The position numbers were made by a program, and so were the translations under genes. A DNA stretch of 64,000 nucleotides from Acanthopleura granulata (lineage: Eukaryota > Mollusca > Polyplacophora > Chitonida > Chitonidae), in the NCBI GenBank assembly GCA_016165875.1, contig JABBOT010000081.1:52541-116540 (forward strand), written 5' to 3'. Each line of letters begins with the position of its first letter. Positions within the stretch are counted from its first letter, which is position 1. Of the stretch, positions 12,466-23,887 are shown piece after piece. The notes under the pieces were generated by a model that saw only the letters and a list, made by a program, of their open reading frames with translations, made no database searches and was not told the DNA's origin.

Positions 12466-12579
12466 TTAAAGATCTTATTTTTCCACCAGTTAGTTGATTT
12501 GAGCTATGATGTAGAAATACTCATTCTGTTTTTCCATACACACCCCAAAATCATACAATAGTAGGGTATAAACTAGCGA

Positions 12580-13560
12580 TCTATAATGCAGACTTATGGT
12601 ATTACTTTGAAATGTTACTAGCTCCCTTGGAAGTCCTTCTGTCGTGTATATCACTTAATCTTTATTTGAAAAAAATTACTGCTGTACTGTCCATCTGAAC
12701 CCTGGTTTGACTTCCATATACCGAGAAAACCACAAGTCCATTATGCACAGTTTACATGAATATCGGGACAACACGCCTATTTGTGTCGCTCTAGAAAGGA
12801 AATGTTCAACGCTACCTCCTATTTCCCCCGCGTAAATATGGAGTTTTTTATGTCTTGCATGACATTGATTTAGAGACTCCTATCGTGATCATGTTATCCC
12901 CGGCGAAATGATTTTGGAACTACTTTAGTTTCGTTTGTACCACTTTGAAGAGCCACTATATCTTTTGAAAAGACCTATGATGTGCACAACAGATCAAATC
13001 AACAAAGTTGGGTCTCAGGTGACCCACATATACAGCAAAAGACAGAAGTATGATATGTACGACTCAAGTAGTTCTGGTGACCGCCACTAGTGCCACTCCA
13101 GAAAGGCATTGTGTACCTGGAAGATTCAGTACATGAACATTCTATTGAGGTATCATTGAGTAAATGTGGGGCCTTCTTGTTCTCTATGGCCTTCTATTAG
13201 GGTCTCTAATATTGACTCACTTATCCACACTTAAAAAGAAATGGTTATGGAATCATATCATTTGTTTTGTGCCACTCTAAAGTGGTAATAAATCTCTTCA
13301 AATGTCCTCTGTCGTGCACACCAGAATAATTAAATTCATGTCAATAAAATGGAATCTTCCTATCCGTGTGGATCCCAAAATGACCAACGTATAAAGCAAA
13401 CCCTTAAAGTCTATTAAGCAAATGTAAATAGGGGTGACAAAATCGCCATTTATGCCACTCTAGTGTGTACCTGGAAGATTGCATGTACATGGTTGCAGTC
13501 AATTTTCAATGGTTAAATATGAGGTCTTCTTGTAAACTGATTAAATGATTCCAAAGGGGG
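12580..13560. repeat. Degenerate ~330-bp tandem repeat, about three units
   Basis: Repeated landmarks are the 'gccactc(t/c)agaaagg' type block (12,786; 13,092; 13,456) and gtgtacctggaagatt (13,110; 13,466). A 'ttgtgccactctaaagtgg' type block appears near 12,935 and 13,268. Units are strongly diverged and of unequal length. Confidence 0.5.
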
Positions 13561-13568
13561 ATGACTTT

Positions 13569-14747
13569 GAGTGGCTGTGGTAGATCACGTACAGGTCTGT
13601 GAAGAAAGTATTTTCGATTTCAGTCTATGGTCTTTTATCAAGCTGTGAAGCACGGTGAGATTTGTGTTCACAGATAAGGGTAACCTGGGATACAATTCTT
13701 ATGGAAATATTGATGTCTGCTTTTGGAAGTGTCTCTAGTCGACCGCTGTTTACACATGTGCTTGATCTGGGCCTCTTCACGTCGACATGAAGTATACTAA
13801 CGACTGAGGCGTGTCCGTACATGCATAGACTCTATAACTCCAGCCCGTCTATGAAGCTCTGACATTGTGTGTATACTGGTACAAGACCTATTCTTGTCTT
13901 GTCGGGAAAACGACTGATTGTGGTTGATATTTTTTATGTCGACCGTGTCAAAATGGCATTCCATATTTGGGCTGTTGTATTAGTGCTGACCTTGGGGTTC
14001 CTCTGAAGGTCAATGTTGGATGTGACATGTCGCTTGGGTCCGACTGCCCATTCTTGTTTTATATCCCTGATGTCTACTGTACACGTTAAGCACTGCTCAA
14101 TCTATTATACCCCTATAATTAAGGAATATGTAGGTCTATGTACGTATATGTACACTGAACAGAGATCAATCGTCACGTTTTATACGCTTTGCGATTTTAG
14201 TGTTACGATCATTTACATGTAGCTGACCATGCCTTCACAAAAATCTCTTTCCCTATCCCACCAGATAACCCGGTTTTCAGGTTAGCATGTGCATCGGTCC
14301 ACCTCATCCTGGGACTGAAACTCTAGATGTAGGCATATTGCTAACTCCACACTCAGCAGACATGACAGCCTCCCCCAGTGATCAATGACTGGGGGACGGG
14401 GAAAGAGGCGTAACTTGACACAGCTAGACAGTGAATATTAGAAAGCACACAGACATTCATATATGTAGGCCATCTACACACCGGAGAGCTGTCTGTGTGA
14501 AGACAGGGGTATATAGACACATGTATGTATGGGGTGCGGACGCTGACATATTTGTATAACCCTAAGCTAGTGACATGTTGATATCTCCAGCCTAGGCTTA
14601 CAAGTTACCTCTTTGTTTGAATTGCCCTTGTTATGTATGTAACATAGATGCCAGTGTACACTGTATTCTCTGGGATATGTTAACACACCCCTCTCTTAAG
14701 CATATTGCAATTCGTATCAATGTGGATCACGTGATGTAGGGTTACTG
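13569..14747. repeat. 1.18-kb tandem duplication, copy A
   Basis: The whole segment aligns to 14,748-15,945. Shared landmarks include tattttcgatttcagtctat, gtcaatgttggatgtgacat, catttacatgtagctgacca and acagccagc-type blocks. No protein family emerges from either copy. The matching short frames (14,013-14,222; 15,060-15,353) lie on the same duplicated stretch, and the frame is not maintained through both. Confidence 0.85.
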
Positions 14748-15945
14748 AGTGCCTGTGGTAGATCATGTAGATTTCTGTGCACAAAGTATTTTCGATTTCA
14801 ATCTACGGTCTTTTATCAAGCTGTAAAGCACGGTGAGATTTGCGTCCACAGGTAAGTGTAACCTGGGATAGAATTCGTATGGAAATATTGATGTCTGGTT
14901 TTGGAAGTGTCTCTAGTCGACCGCATTTCGCAGTAACTTGCCACTGTATATACATTTGCTGGGTCTCTCCACGTCGACGCGAAGTGGGCTAACGACTGGG
15001 GCGTGTCCGTACTTGTGTAGAATCTATAACTGCAGCCTGTGTGTGAAGTCTGACACTGTGTGTATACTGATACAAGACGTATTCTTAGGGGAAAACGACT
15101 GATTGTGGTTGATATTGTTTATGTCGACCGTGTCAAAATGGCATTCCATATTGTGGGGTGTTGTATTAGTGCTGACCTTGGGGTTGTTCTGAAGGTCAAT
15201 GTTGGATGTGACATGTCGCTTGTCCTAGACTGCCCATTCTTGTTTTATGTCCCTGATATCTGCTATAGCACGTTAAGTAATGCTCAGCCTATGATACTCT
15301 TAATTAAGGAATATGTAGGCCTATGTACATACATATACACTGAACAGAGATAAATCGTCACGTTTTATACATTTTGCGATTTTAGTGTTACGATCATTTA
15401 CATGTAGCTGACCATGTCGTCACAAAAATCTCTTTCCCTATCCCGTCAGTTAACCCGATTTTCAGGTCACCATATGCATGTGTCCACCTCATCCTTGGAC
15501 TGAAACTCTACCTGTATTGCTAACTCCACACTCAGCAGACATGACAGCCTCGCCCATTGATCACTGACTGTTGGGGGGTGGGGGGTAGGGTAGACACAGC
15601 TAAATGATCAGTATTGGAAAGGACGCAGACATACGAATATGTAGGCCATCTACACACCGCAGAGCTCTCTGTGTGCAGGCAGGTGTATATAGACGTACAC
15701 ATGTGTGTATGGGGCTCAGCCTGCCTGTCTAGACGTGTACCGGACACTGACATATTTGTATAACCGGAATCTCGTGACATATTGATATCTCCAGTCCAGG
15801 CTGACAAGTTACGGGTTTGTTTGAATTGTCCCTGTTATATATGTGACATTCAAGTCGGTGTACACTGTATTTGCTTGGATATGTTCACACACCCCTGTCT
15901 TAAGCATATTGTAAGTCTTATCAATGTCGTCCACGTGATGTAAGG
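14748..15945. repeat. 1.18-kb tandem duplication, copy B
   Basis: Second unit. Its last 240 bp (from about 15,710) also belong to the inner inverted duplication and match the reverse complement of 43,770-44,000. The tandem duplication therefore appears to predate the inverted one, or the inverted copy was taken from this unit. Confidence 0.85.
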
Positions 15946-16437
15946 TAGCAGTAATCCTGGCTCTCTAGCTGTAGCAGGGGAGATAATCCATTGCCAGATT
16001 ACTGTATGAAGCGCTGGAAAGTTATACTGGTCAATATTTGTAGTGCTGTTTGGAGACAGTCTTGAGTTTTACATATTTATATCTCAAAATGTACAGCGGT
16101 GTATAATGCTGAATTGTTTCATCATTGGAGATCTATGGAAGAATCCTGAATTCCATGTCAATTAACTTTATATATGTGCCCGAATGAACAGCATCATGTG
16201 ATGTAAATAGGAAGTCTTCTGATGAGATACTTTGGGTTCAAGTCCCCCTTAACAAGTTTTCTGTTAAATGATGACGTAGGGTGCGCTGAGTGTGTCTTCG
16301 TGTGAGTCCATGCCGCCAAATTGCTACCGCCACTGGAATGTCATGCCGAAGACATCAGACATGACACCCTCACCCAGTCACAGTGACAGTGTAATGACAA
16401 AGGGCCAAGCAAAGCAGCAAGATTTGATTTGATTTTG

Positions 16438-16696
16438 ACTTTGATTGGTGTTTTACGGCGTACTCAAGAATATTGCACTGTTACGACGGCGGCCAGCATT
16501 ATGGTGGGAGAAAACCGGGCAGAGCTTGGTGGAAACCCACGACCATCCACAGGTTGTTGCCAGACCTTCCCACGTACGGCCGAAGAGGAAGCTAGCATGA
16601 GCTGGTCTTGAACTCACAGTAACCGCATTGGTGGGAGGCTTTCTGGGTCATTACGTTGCGATAGCGCGCTAACCGACTGAGCCACGGAGGCCCCCA
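16438..16696 (-). mobile_element. tRNA-derived SINE with visible empty site elsewhere
   Basis: Complete minus-strand SINE ending gccacggaggccccc. It is flanked by near-identical aaagcagcaaga (just before) and aaagcaacaaga (just after). The inverted copy at 43,255-43,275 lacks the SINE and carries this site once. The flanking bases are therefore target-site duplications. Confidence 0.9.
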
Positions 16697-16971
16697 AAGC
16701 AACAAGAAGTCCCGTTTTTAAAGTCTTTGGTATGAAACTACCCGGAATTTCTTCCGGATGTCCTGACCCCTGAAGGATGTGCTTAATGAGAAGAAAATTT
16801 AAACACACCAGTTCTTAGTTTAGAAAACGACCTAAACGGGCAGTTAGACAGTAAAAAGCCATGGGACATTATTTCTAACTTTTGCACATACAAAGCGATA
16901 TCACATACTCTTTTTTGGTGTCACGATTGAGTAATGTCCTGTTTATATTTCAGAGAAAAGCCGGCGAAAGA

Positions 16972-17622
16972 ATGGCTGAAAGTGCACAGAACCTGGAAGA
17001 AGTCACTTGTTCGATATGTGTGGAAATGTTTCGCGAACCCATAGTGTTGCCTTGTGAGCACAGTTTCTGCAGACAATGCCTTGGTCTGTATGCTGAAAAG
17101 TGTAAACTGGGGCCGACAGATGAGACCTTCTGCACCGCGGGAAGTGAGGATGTCCATCAAATTATATCATGTCCCGTGTGTCGATCAACAACGAATTTAG
17201 GAAGAGAGGGTGTGGCTGGTTTGCCTGTCAACTTACAGTTGGCAGACATTGTGGAGAGGTTTGCGTCTGACACAAAGGTTGGGGAAAACAATCCTTGTTC
17301 TCTGTGTGAGGAGGACAATAAGGCTAAAGCTGTAAAGTTTTGCACCAACTGTTGTTTTCTATACTGCCAGGATTGTCTGACCTCTTTTCATCCCTTGAGG
17401 GGTGCTCTCAAGCGCCACCGCCTCATTTCTTTAGAAGAATACGTCTCCCAGAGCCATGTCAACCGGGACGAGGAATCAAGTCAGCAGCCGGCATGCACCA
17501 GACACAGTCTGTCATTAGACATGTACTGTGTGCCGTGTAGAGTGGTGATTTGCTTGGGGTGTTTGCCTGATCATCCGGAACATGGTACTAGAGATATACC
17601 CTCAGCAGCTGAAAAAGCTAAG
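16972..17622 (+). CDS. TRIM protein, RING and B-box exon (exon 1 of coding region)
   Basis: This exon encodes the N-terminal 217 residues of a tripartite-motif protein, a family of mostly cytosolic RING-type E3 ubiquitin ligases with many innate-immunity members. The RING ligands are all present: C13, C16, C28, H30, C33, C36, C67 and C70 (CSIC...CEHSFCRQC...CPVC). A first B-box follows with C109, C112, C124, C127, C132, C135 and H149. A second B-box has C175, H178, C186, C189, C194, C197, H201 and H204. I chose the ATG at 16,972 because it lies 18 bp after a good acceptor (tatatttcag, ending 16,953) and just before the RING. The open frame upstream of that acceptor is probably intronic. The exon ends in phase 0 at the donor gctaag/gtaagt. 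A non-coding first exon further upstream is likely but not seen. An inverted, decayed copy lies at 39,244-42,568. Confidence 0.92.
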
Positions 17623-18968
17623 GTAAGTCAGTAATGTGTGTAACGGTGTCATAGTGTCTCAAATGGCTCGCAGTTTGTGACGTACAGCAATCTGGGTAAG
17701 ACTTGGTAAAATGTGAACATATTTTTGGGGGTCAGATGATGAAGATTGTCATGTTCACACATCTCAGTGTCAAAGGTACATCCAAGTAGAACACATAATG
17801 CTGCTCAAGAAAGTATTTATATCACATGTGCCTGTGGTGTACATGTCAGTAGTATTTAACCGGTTTTGAACCATCATATGATCAGATGAACTGAGAGAAT
17901 GTAAAATATTACGGTTTGGATAAACTTTAATGGAATATATCATGAAGGAAAGGACCATTAATGAGACTTGTACGACCGCCACAGCATAGACCAGCAATAC
18001 TCTTGAAAATGGCCGCAACAAAATAACATCCCTGGGTGAAGATCTGAAAGTCACTTTTGTGTATTTGAAAATGGTGAAAGGAAACAAGTTTAGTCCATGA
18101 TCAATCTGATCCCCCTGTCATACGTAACGTCTAAATACACGCCGTGCTATTGCTGCCTGTACATGTGTATGCTCAAGCTGCTGAGGTGCGGTAATCTGTA
18201 TGTATATGTTGCTCTATTCTGATAATATGTCCCAAATATTGCCTGCCATTGCTGTGTGAACAGTAACACTGATATACTGTAATTAGGACTTTTCTATAAA
18301 ATCACCAAACTACGTGTAATCTGAGCAGTCAAGGTATCTTTGTAATGGCGAAATCACATAAAACCCGTGAAACGTGTTCATTGTTTTGCACGAGGCAACA
18401 TCCTGACAGAGAGATTGCATGGGTTTTACTGATGATTGAGCCCTTACGTTTGTCAGCCTGTATTATTACATTATGTATGTGTATAATACAGTAGGCTTGT
18501 ATATGGGTCATTTGAAATTAGCAAACTAATGTTAACGTCGGTATATCATTTTATTTCTTCGTCGCAGAGATTCAGTAATTCAGCCCTGTTGTCCTGAAAC
18601 AATCTCAACTGGTTCAAGAGTATAATTTTTATTTTGAGTCTCATTTTAACTTATTGTTGGTTCCCACTAGCGTACCGTGGAATGTGATGTATGTTTTGTT
18701 TATCTTTTGTATTAATTTGCGTATATGTGTTGCCTTTATTGTTCAGGAAATCAGCTAGTGGCCATTGAGCTGTGGAAAATCATTTCAAAACAAATAAAGA
18801 AGTTAAATAAACACACAGGGCATTGTAAATGGAATGAATTTTCTGAAAATGTAAACCCGCAGCCAAAGAAGTGAAGCGTGAATTTAACGAATAACATCAA
18901 CACAGGCATATGCCATATAGAGATGTATGCATATAACATCGAAAGATTTTTACCTCACTCTTTAACAG

Positions 18969-19064
18969 CGAACTGTTGTGAACAAGACAAGTGAGCTGGA
19001 GGAAATGTTACAGGAAACAAAAGAGTCGCTGTCAAACTTGATGAGGCTGCACAACACGATACAG
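18969..19064 (+). CDS. TRIM coiled-coil exon, 96 bp
   Basis: A 32-codon exon between ctttaacag and a gtttgt donor, phase 0 at both ends, continuing the RING/B-box exon in frame. It encodes a heptad-like helix start (TSELEEMLQETKESLSNL). A 96-bp exon directly after the RING/B-box exon is the standard arrangement in vertebrate TRIM genes. No copy of it is found in the inverted duplication. Confidence 0.88.
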
Positions 19065-19489
19065 GTTTGTATTTCTGGTAATATTTTTTCACCTTACGTT
19101 TAAGGGATATTTGAAATATTTGGTCTGAGGGTGTAGGTTGTTGTGACTTACAAAAAGGTAACGCGGAACCGTCATTACCGCCTGAATATAACGTCCTGTT
19201 TTTTTACTTACTAAACTTTGTTTCCCACGGAAATTACAGTAAACATTGCCAGAGTGGACGAGGTCTTTATTTGCATAAAGGTTTGACTGTCTTTTAAATA
19301 GCAATCCAAATGTCGTGTAAGTAAATGAATATACGGTTTTTTTCTCTAAACCTGTACACATCAATAAAACGTTAATAAGGAAAATAATTAAAAAAAAACG
19401 CACACACATTTAATAAGTAACTTCAGAGTTACTGTGATTAAAGATGGCAGCTATGTTCAGTTTCTAGGGCTCGGTCCACCCGTTTGGCA

Positions 19490-19810
19490 GATACGATACT
19501 GGCAAGACATCGGCAAGATGAACACGACCTAGATACAACACAGATCTGACAGACACGAAATGGATAAGACGGAGACAGGAGTCAGACACAACCCAGATGG
19601 GACATAGATACGGCTCACAAAAGACAGAGGCAGGAGTCATATATGGCAGAGATGGGACACGAACAAGACACATACACAATAGACATATACGATACAGATA
19701 TCACACACATGACACAGATAAGACATAGATAAGACACAGACAGGAGTCGGACACGGCACATTTTCGACACAGATAAGGATTTAGAAAAGAGACAACAAGC
19801 ATTACACAGA
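19490..19810. repeat. Purine-rich tandem repeats in TRIM intron
   Basis: Many variants of a gacacagata / gacacagacagg unit of about 10 bp. The repeat-derived frames on the minus strand (residue patterns such as SYLCLICVMCV) are artefacts of the periodicity. Confidence 0.75.
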
Positions 19811-19914
19811 CAACTCCAGGTGATACGTAACCACGGGTGACAAGCTGTCATGATCGTGGACACACGGCTAAAAAAGGCTGCAGTGAAAACATCAATTATT
19901 TTTCAATTCGGCAG

Positions 19915-20145
19915 GAAAACCAGGATCTTCATAACAAAGAGGTGGAAAAGGCATATAACGCAGCCCTGAAGAATTTAGATGCCTGGAAAGTAAACTCCTT
20001 GGATGAGATAAAGGCACGCTACTCACCGTGGAGTGTTCAGTGTAGTACTATCATTAAACATCTGCAAATTGAAGTAGAGGAAATGGGGAAGATGGTACAG
20101 GGTTCTAAGGACTTGTTAGCCTCTAAGGATGTAGTGTTTTTACAG
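19915..20145 (+). CDS. TRIM coiled-coil exon, 231 bp
   Basis: A 77-codon exon bounded by caattcggcag and tacag/gtaagt, phase 0 at both ends. It encodes the second coiled-coil part (ENQDLHNKEVEKAYNAALKN at its start, then LQIEVEEMGKMVQGSKDLLA). The coiled coil in this family drives antiparallel dimer formation. The exon length of exactly 231 bp matches the size typical of vertebrate TRIM genes, supporting the model independently of sequence similarity. Confidence 0.9.
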
Positions 20146-20204
20146 GTAAGTCCAATGTACACGTTCTTTAACATTGGTTCACCTCCCTGAAGTCTGGATA
20201 ATTG

Positions 20205-20262
20205 GAATGGATGATTATGGCTTAACGCCACATCGGCAATATCTCAGCCATATCGTGGTGAA
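20205..20262 (-). mobile_element. Fragment of a LINE-type 3' end
   Basis: The reverse complement reads gatatggctgagatattgcc, then gatgtggcgttaagccataatc. This is the same 3' terminal block seen at the end of the LINE at 57,640-57,682. It is either a very short 5'-truncated LINE copy or a SINE that borrowed the LINE tail. Confidence 0.75.
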
Positions 20263-20407
20263 GGATAATTGGATAACTCCCACAGGAGCTAATCTGACAC
20301 CTTTTTTTCCAGTGAAATCTGGATGAACAAGATGACCTTACTGAATTGTGACTCGCTTAGCCATGTAAAGCGTTACACCTCACCGAGTAAATCCTGATAA
20401 GGGAAGT

Positions 20408-20640
20408 CGTCGTGGTTCAGTTCTTTAGTGTGGTAGTGCAGCGTAATGACCCAGAAGCCTGTAAGTTAAAGTTCAGCTCATGCTGGCTTCCGTACGTGGG
20501 AGTTGTGCCTGGAACCTGCGGATGGTCGTGGGTTTCCTCCGGGCTCTACACCGTTTCCTGCCACTACAATGCTGGTTGTCGTCGTGTAAGTGAAATTTTC
20601 TTCACTATGGCGTAAAACACCGATTAAATAATTAAATACT
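20408..20640 (+). mobile_element. SINE, plus strand (first of a tail-to-tail pair)
   Basis: SINE body from a damaged head (B-box region altered) to ggcgtaaaacaccgattaaa and an A/T-rich tail. It abuts the tail of a minus-strand SINE with no spacer. Confidence 0.8.
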
Positions 20641-20901
20641 TATGTATTTATTTATTTATTTGACACCGTACTCAAATATATTTCACTTATACGACGGCGG
20701 CCAGCATGATGGTGGGAGGAAAGCGGGCAGGGCGCGGGGAAAACCCACGACCATCCGCAGGTTGCTGGCAGACCTTCTCTCCGACGGCCGGAGAGGAAGC
20801 CAGCATGAGCTGAACTTGAACTCACTACGATCGCATTGGTATGAGGCTTCGGGTCATTGTGCTGCGATAGCTCGCTAACCGACGGAGCCACGGAGGCCTC
20901 C
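20641..20901 (-). mobile_element. SINE, minus strand (second of a tail-to-tail pair)
   Basis: Full reverse copy from tatttatttatttatttgac to gagccacggaggcctcc. Together with 20,408-20,640 it forms an inverted repeat of about 490 bp inside the TRIM intron. Confidence 0.88.
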
Positions 20902-23389
20902 AATAATGAAATAAATAAAATAAACCAAATAACCGTGCCCTCGAGCTCAAATCCAGTATTAAAGCTGTTATCCAACAGCGTTGCCGGGATCCACACTGTT
21001 ACCTATCTACCACATCTTGTAGTCCCCTGATAACTTTATGGTAATAAAAAAATATACTGAAATGATTGAAAGGGATGAACTGGATTTGAACCGATAACTG
21101 CCATATGGGTCTACTACTAAACCCCGGCTTGGAAGCAGTTCAGATTTGAACCTTTGCCCATACCCATAACAAAAAACATAAAGAATACAGTGTAGCAAAG
21201 AGTAACTCCTTTCGTAGTAAACAGCACTCAGCGATGTCCAGCTTTACAGTTATAACGGTTTCCAATCACGTGGCCTCTAAATGTCGTGAAATTTTGCTTT
21301 TTGGCACTTTTTATAGTACATATCTGGCCCTTTGAACTCCGTAATTTTCAGCATTACAGATGTAACAGTTTTCTGTAACGTGACCTCCAAATATGTGGAG
21401 ATTTCATTTTTCGAACTTTGATTTGCGTCAAAAGTATACATCGGAGACAAAAAATAAGATCAGATTTGTGATCAGGACGTCACATTTCATCAGGTAATAT
21501 ACTTCAAACATTTAAATTCAAAAACTTTTGGTCACGCGAAAACTTCGGTAATCAGTGCATTTCCACAGTTTTCAAGATACGAAGATTATTTTTGCACAGA
21601 CAATTTACCCCGACGTATTGTGTCTGCGTTTTAAATTTCAGCTCGATCATATAAAACCTTCTTGAGAAAATGACATATCAACGCAGTATATTCGTGGCAA
21701 TATGGCCTCCAAAGTAGGTAGGGCTGAAATATGAAAAAATGTGTGGAAAAATTTCCACGTGAAAATGGTAGGAAATACACTGGAGTTGAACGCCAGAGTG
21801 CTACGATCACTCTGCAGTGCCCCATGATTTCATGATACTCGGGAAAAGACAAAAAGAGAGAAAAGACTAGCAGAATTTATCTGGGTTTGAACCTGAGACT
21901 GCTAGGTACACCTTTCATTTGGGGGTATGCTGAAAGACAGTAAATAGAAAATAAACAGTCCTACCAGATACATAGGCTCTGTCATATGTAAGGAGACACC
22001 GTGCCTTTGATGTACTGCTCCCTGCGCCAAACAGAATTAGAATATTCCGCTTATGTCAGCTAGGCCACAGGGTAAAGAGATACTCTGCCTTTGATCTAAG
22101 CTCCCATGTTACGTAAATGGGAGAATTTTGAGAAATCTTTGTTGGTTTTTTAACTAAAACTTTAAAACTATACAATGCACGAAACAACTCTTGCAGATGT
22201 AAATCTGACAACATAGAGCAACAAATAATATGTTTGGTTAATCATTTTAAGCAATATTTATAGCTGATGTAATTTTTACGGAACTTCGGAGGTTTATTAC
22301 AGCCTAATTTGCATATCAGATTTAACGTGTAGGCTTAACTGAGTATCGCCATCCACCTAGAAACAGCGGGTATAATTTCCACATGACAGGTATACCCGTT
22401 TGTGAGAAGAAGACTTTTTGAGTTTAACAATGAAATTCAAAATGGCCGCTAAATCACGTGACTGGCAAACGGACACTAACATCAAAAGTTGCTTCATATG
22501 TTCCTTATCAAGACTGCAAAGTTTGGATTCTCTGTAGTCAGTAGTTTGGGAGATATTGCAGTTTTAGTGATGTAAATATTGAGGTTCTGGCACACTTATA
22601 CTACTATTTTACGAGAGGATTAAGAATGATAATAATAATAATAATAATAATCCGAATGATTTCAAGAGGTGTCCCACAGGGAACCTGTGTGAAAGCCTGA
22701 GTAGTCGTCTCACGGACTGAAGCCTGATGTTAAAGAATTCAAATCCTTAGCGTTCCCGATGATGTTTGGTCCCCTCTTTGTATCTGTAAACCCGACCTCA
22801 GCTGTTTATAACCACCACGTGAACAACCACGATAAAGCTGCAAATTATGGAATGATAATAGGAAGAGCAGTCCTTTCTTTATTTTCACGATATCAGAGAG
22901 TTGTACCCTGGAATTGCGATATAGAGAGTTTAGGTTTAGGAAGTATCTCCTGTGGCTTCCATTAACATATTTTGGTACAATGATTAAAAATAAGCAAACA
23001 AAAAATCATTTGTATCACAAGATATTAATCATTCAGTCATTAGCTTGACGAGTGGTTTACACCTATTCTTATTTTCACGTTTAATTTGGTAATGAGCAAT
23101 CTTGGAAAGCAAGAGCAAGAATTAATTATAATGGCGATAATGCCGAAACATGTTTACTCTGAAATGCAAAGCTAATTTCGTCCATGTGACTACAATGGGG
23201 AATGTCTAATTGTTTCACAAAAAAGAAACAAAAAGAGACAAAAAAAAAAAGAAAAAAAAAACAACAGCTGTGAAGGAAAGGAAACTATGTCACTGTTGCA
23301 TGTACTTCCGAACGGAGTCACAGGAGCCTACTTCTGGTTTTTAGGTTTACATTATTTTTATACGTATTCTCATTTCTCTTTGTTGACAG
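20902..23389. other. TRIM intron, non-coding
   Basis: Holds a diverged two-copy direct repeat (about 21,245-21,320 and 21,355-21,425), a (taa)n run at 22,629-22,652 and an A-rich tract at 23,230-23,262. No coding exon apart from the microexon that ends it. Confidence 0.6.
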
Positions 23390-23412
23390 GGTTGCACAGA
23401 CTTCACCAAAGC
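23390..23412 (+). CDS. TRIM 23-bp microexon
   Basis: A 23-bp exon lies between a strong acceptor (ctctttgttgacag, ending 23,389) and a gtatgt donor (23,413). It enters in phase 0 and leaves with two bases, and the single base at the start of the next exon (23,700) completes the codon, giving GCTDFTKA. Without it, the next exon would read a stop (aat tga). TRIM genes of vertebrates also have a 23-bp exon at this place. This is an inference from phase and splice sites and needs transcript proof. Confidence 0.78.
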
Positions 23413-23699
23413 GTATGTATACATGTGTTAACTTTATTACTCTGCACAGATTTCCTATCCGTGTCAGCCAATGTGTTTCCGTAATGATGACTCAAGTATT
23501 TGTCCCAAACATGACCCAAGAGTAAAATGTACACACGGTGTTCAAAACTTATATTTATCACTACAAAGCATATCTAACATGCTGACAATAGTAGAGCGTG
23601 ACATTCTCATCACCATTACACAGGATTAAAATACTAATATTAATATTATTAATACTAATGTATTAATACGCAACTCTGTCTCTTTGTCTCTTCTATCAG

Positions 23700-23887
23700 A
23701 ATTGATGACCAGTTAGCTGAGAAAACAGCAGCCCTGGAAAAGCACAAGGTCAACAAACGGAAGCTGTCAGATTCTGTACAATGTGACCCTGTTGTCCCTA
23801 GACAGGTGACTGTGAAAGAGACAGCTCAAGAACGTCATGATGTGAAAGCAGCAGTCGGTGGACAATTGACATCTCTACATGTTAAAA
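23700..23887 (+). CDS. TRIM linker exon between coiled coil and SPRY
   Basis: A 188-bp exon after ctcttctatcag, ending at a gtaggt donor. In the phase set by the microexon it encodes IDDQLAEKTAALEKHKVNKR and then a polar, Lys/Gln-rich linker to HVK. It ends with one leftover base. The SPRY exon starts with two bases that complete a lysine codon, so the two can join in frame directly. A small additional exon between them cannot be excluded. Confidence 0.8.

Larger units (their letters stand above)
15710..18015. repeat. Inner arm of long inverted duplication (left)
   Basis: Matches the reverse complement of about 38,850-44,000 in order. The matching blocks are 15,710-16,435 (43,270-44,000), 16,696-16,830 (43,140-43,260), the TRIM RING/B-box exon (39,244-42,610) and the following intron to 18,015 (38,850-39,243). 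Extra DNA in the right arm is a LINE at 39,436-42,096 and about 430 bp near 42,685-43,110. Extra DNA in the left arm is one SINE. Confidence 0.9.

Noticed and set aside
16882..16971. N-terminal extension of the TRIM frame upstream of ATG 16,972
   Set aside because: A strong splice acceptor lies at 16,953, and the inverted copy does not keep this segment as coding.
19464..19863. Minus-strand frames with repeated SYLCLICV-like residues
   Set aside because: Produced by the 10-bp purine-rich tandem repeat in an intron.
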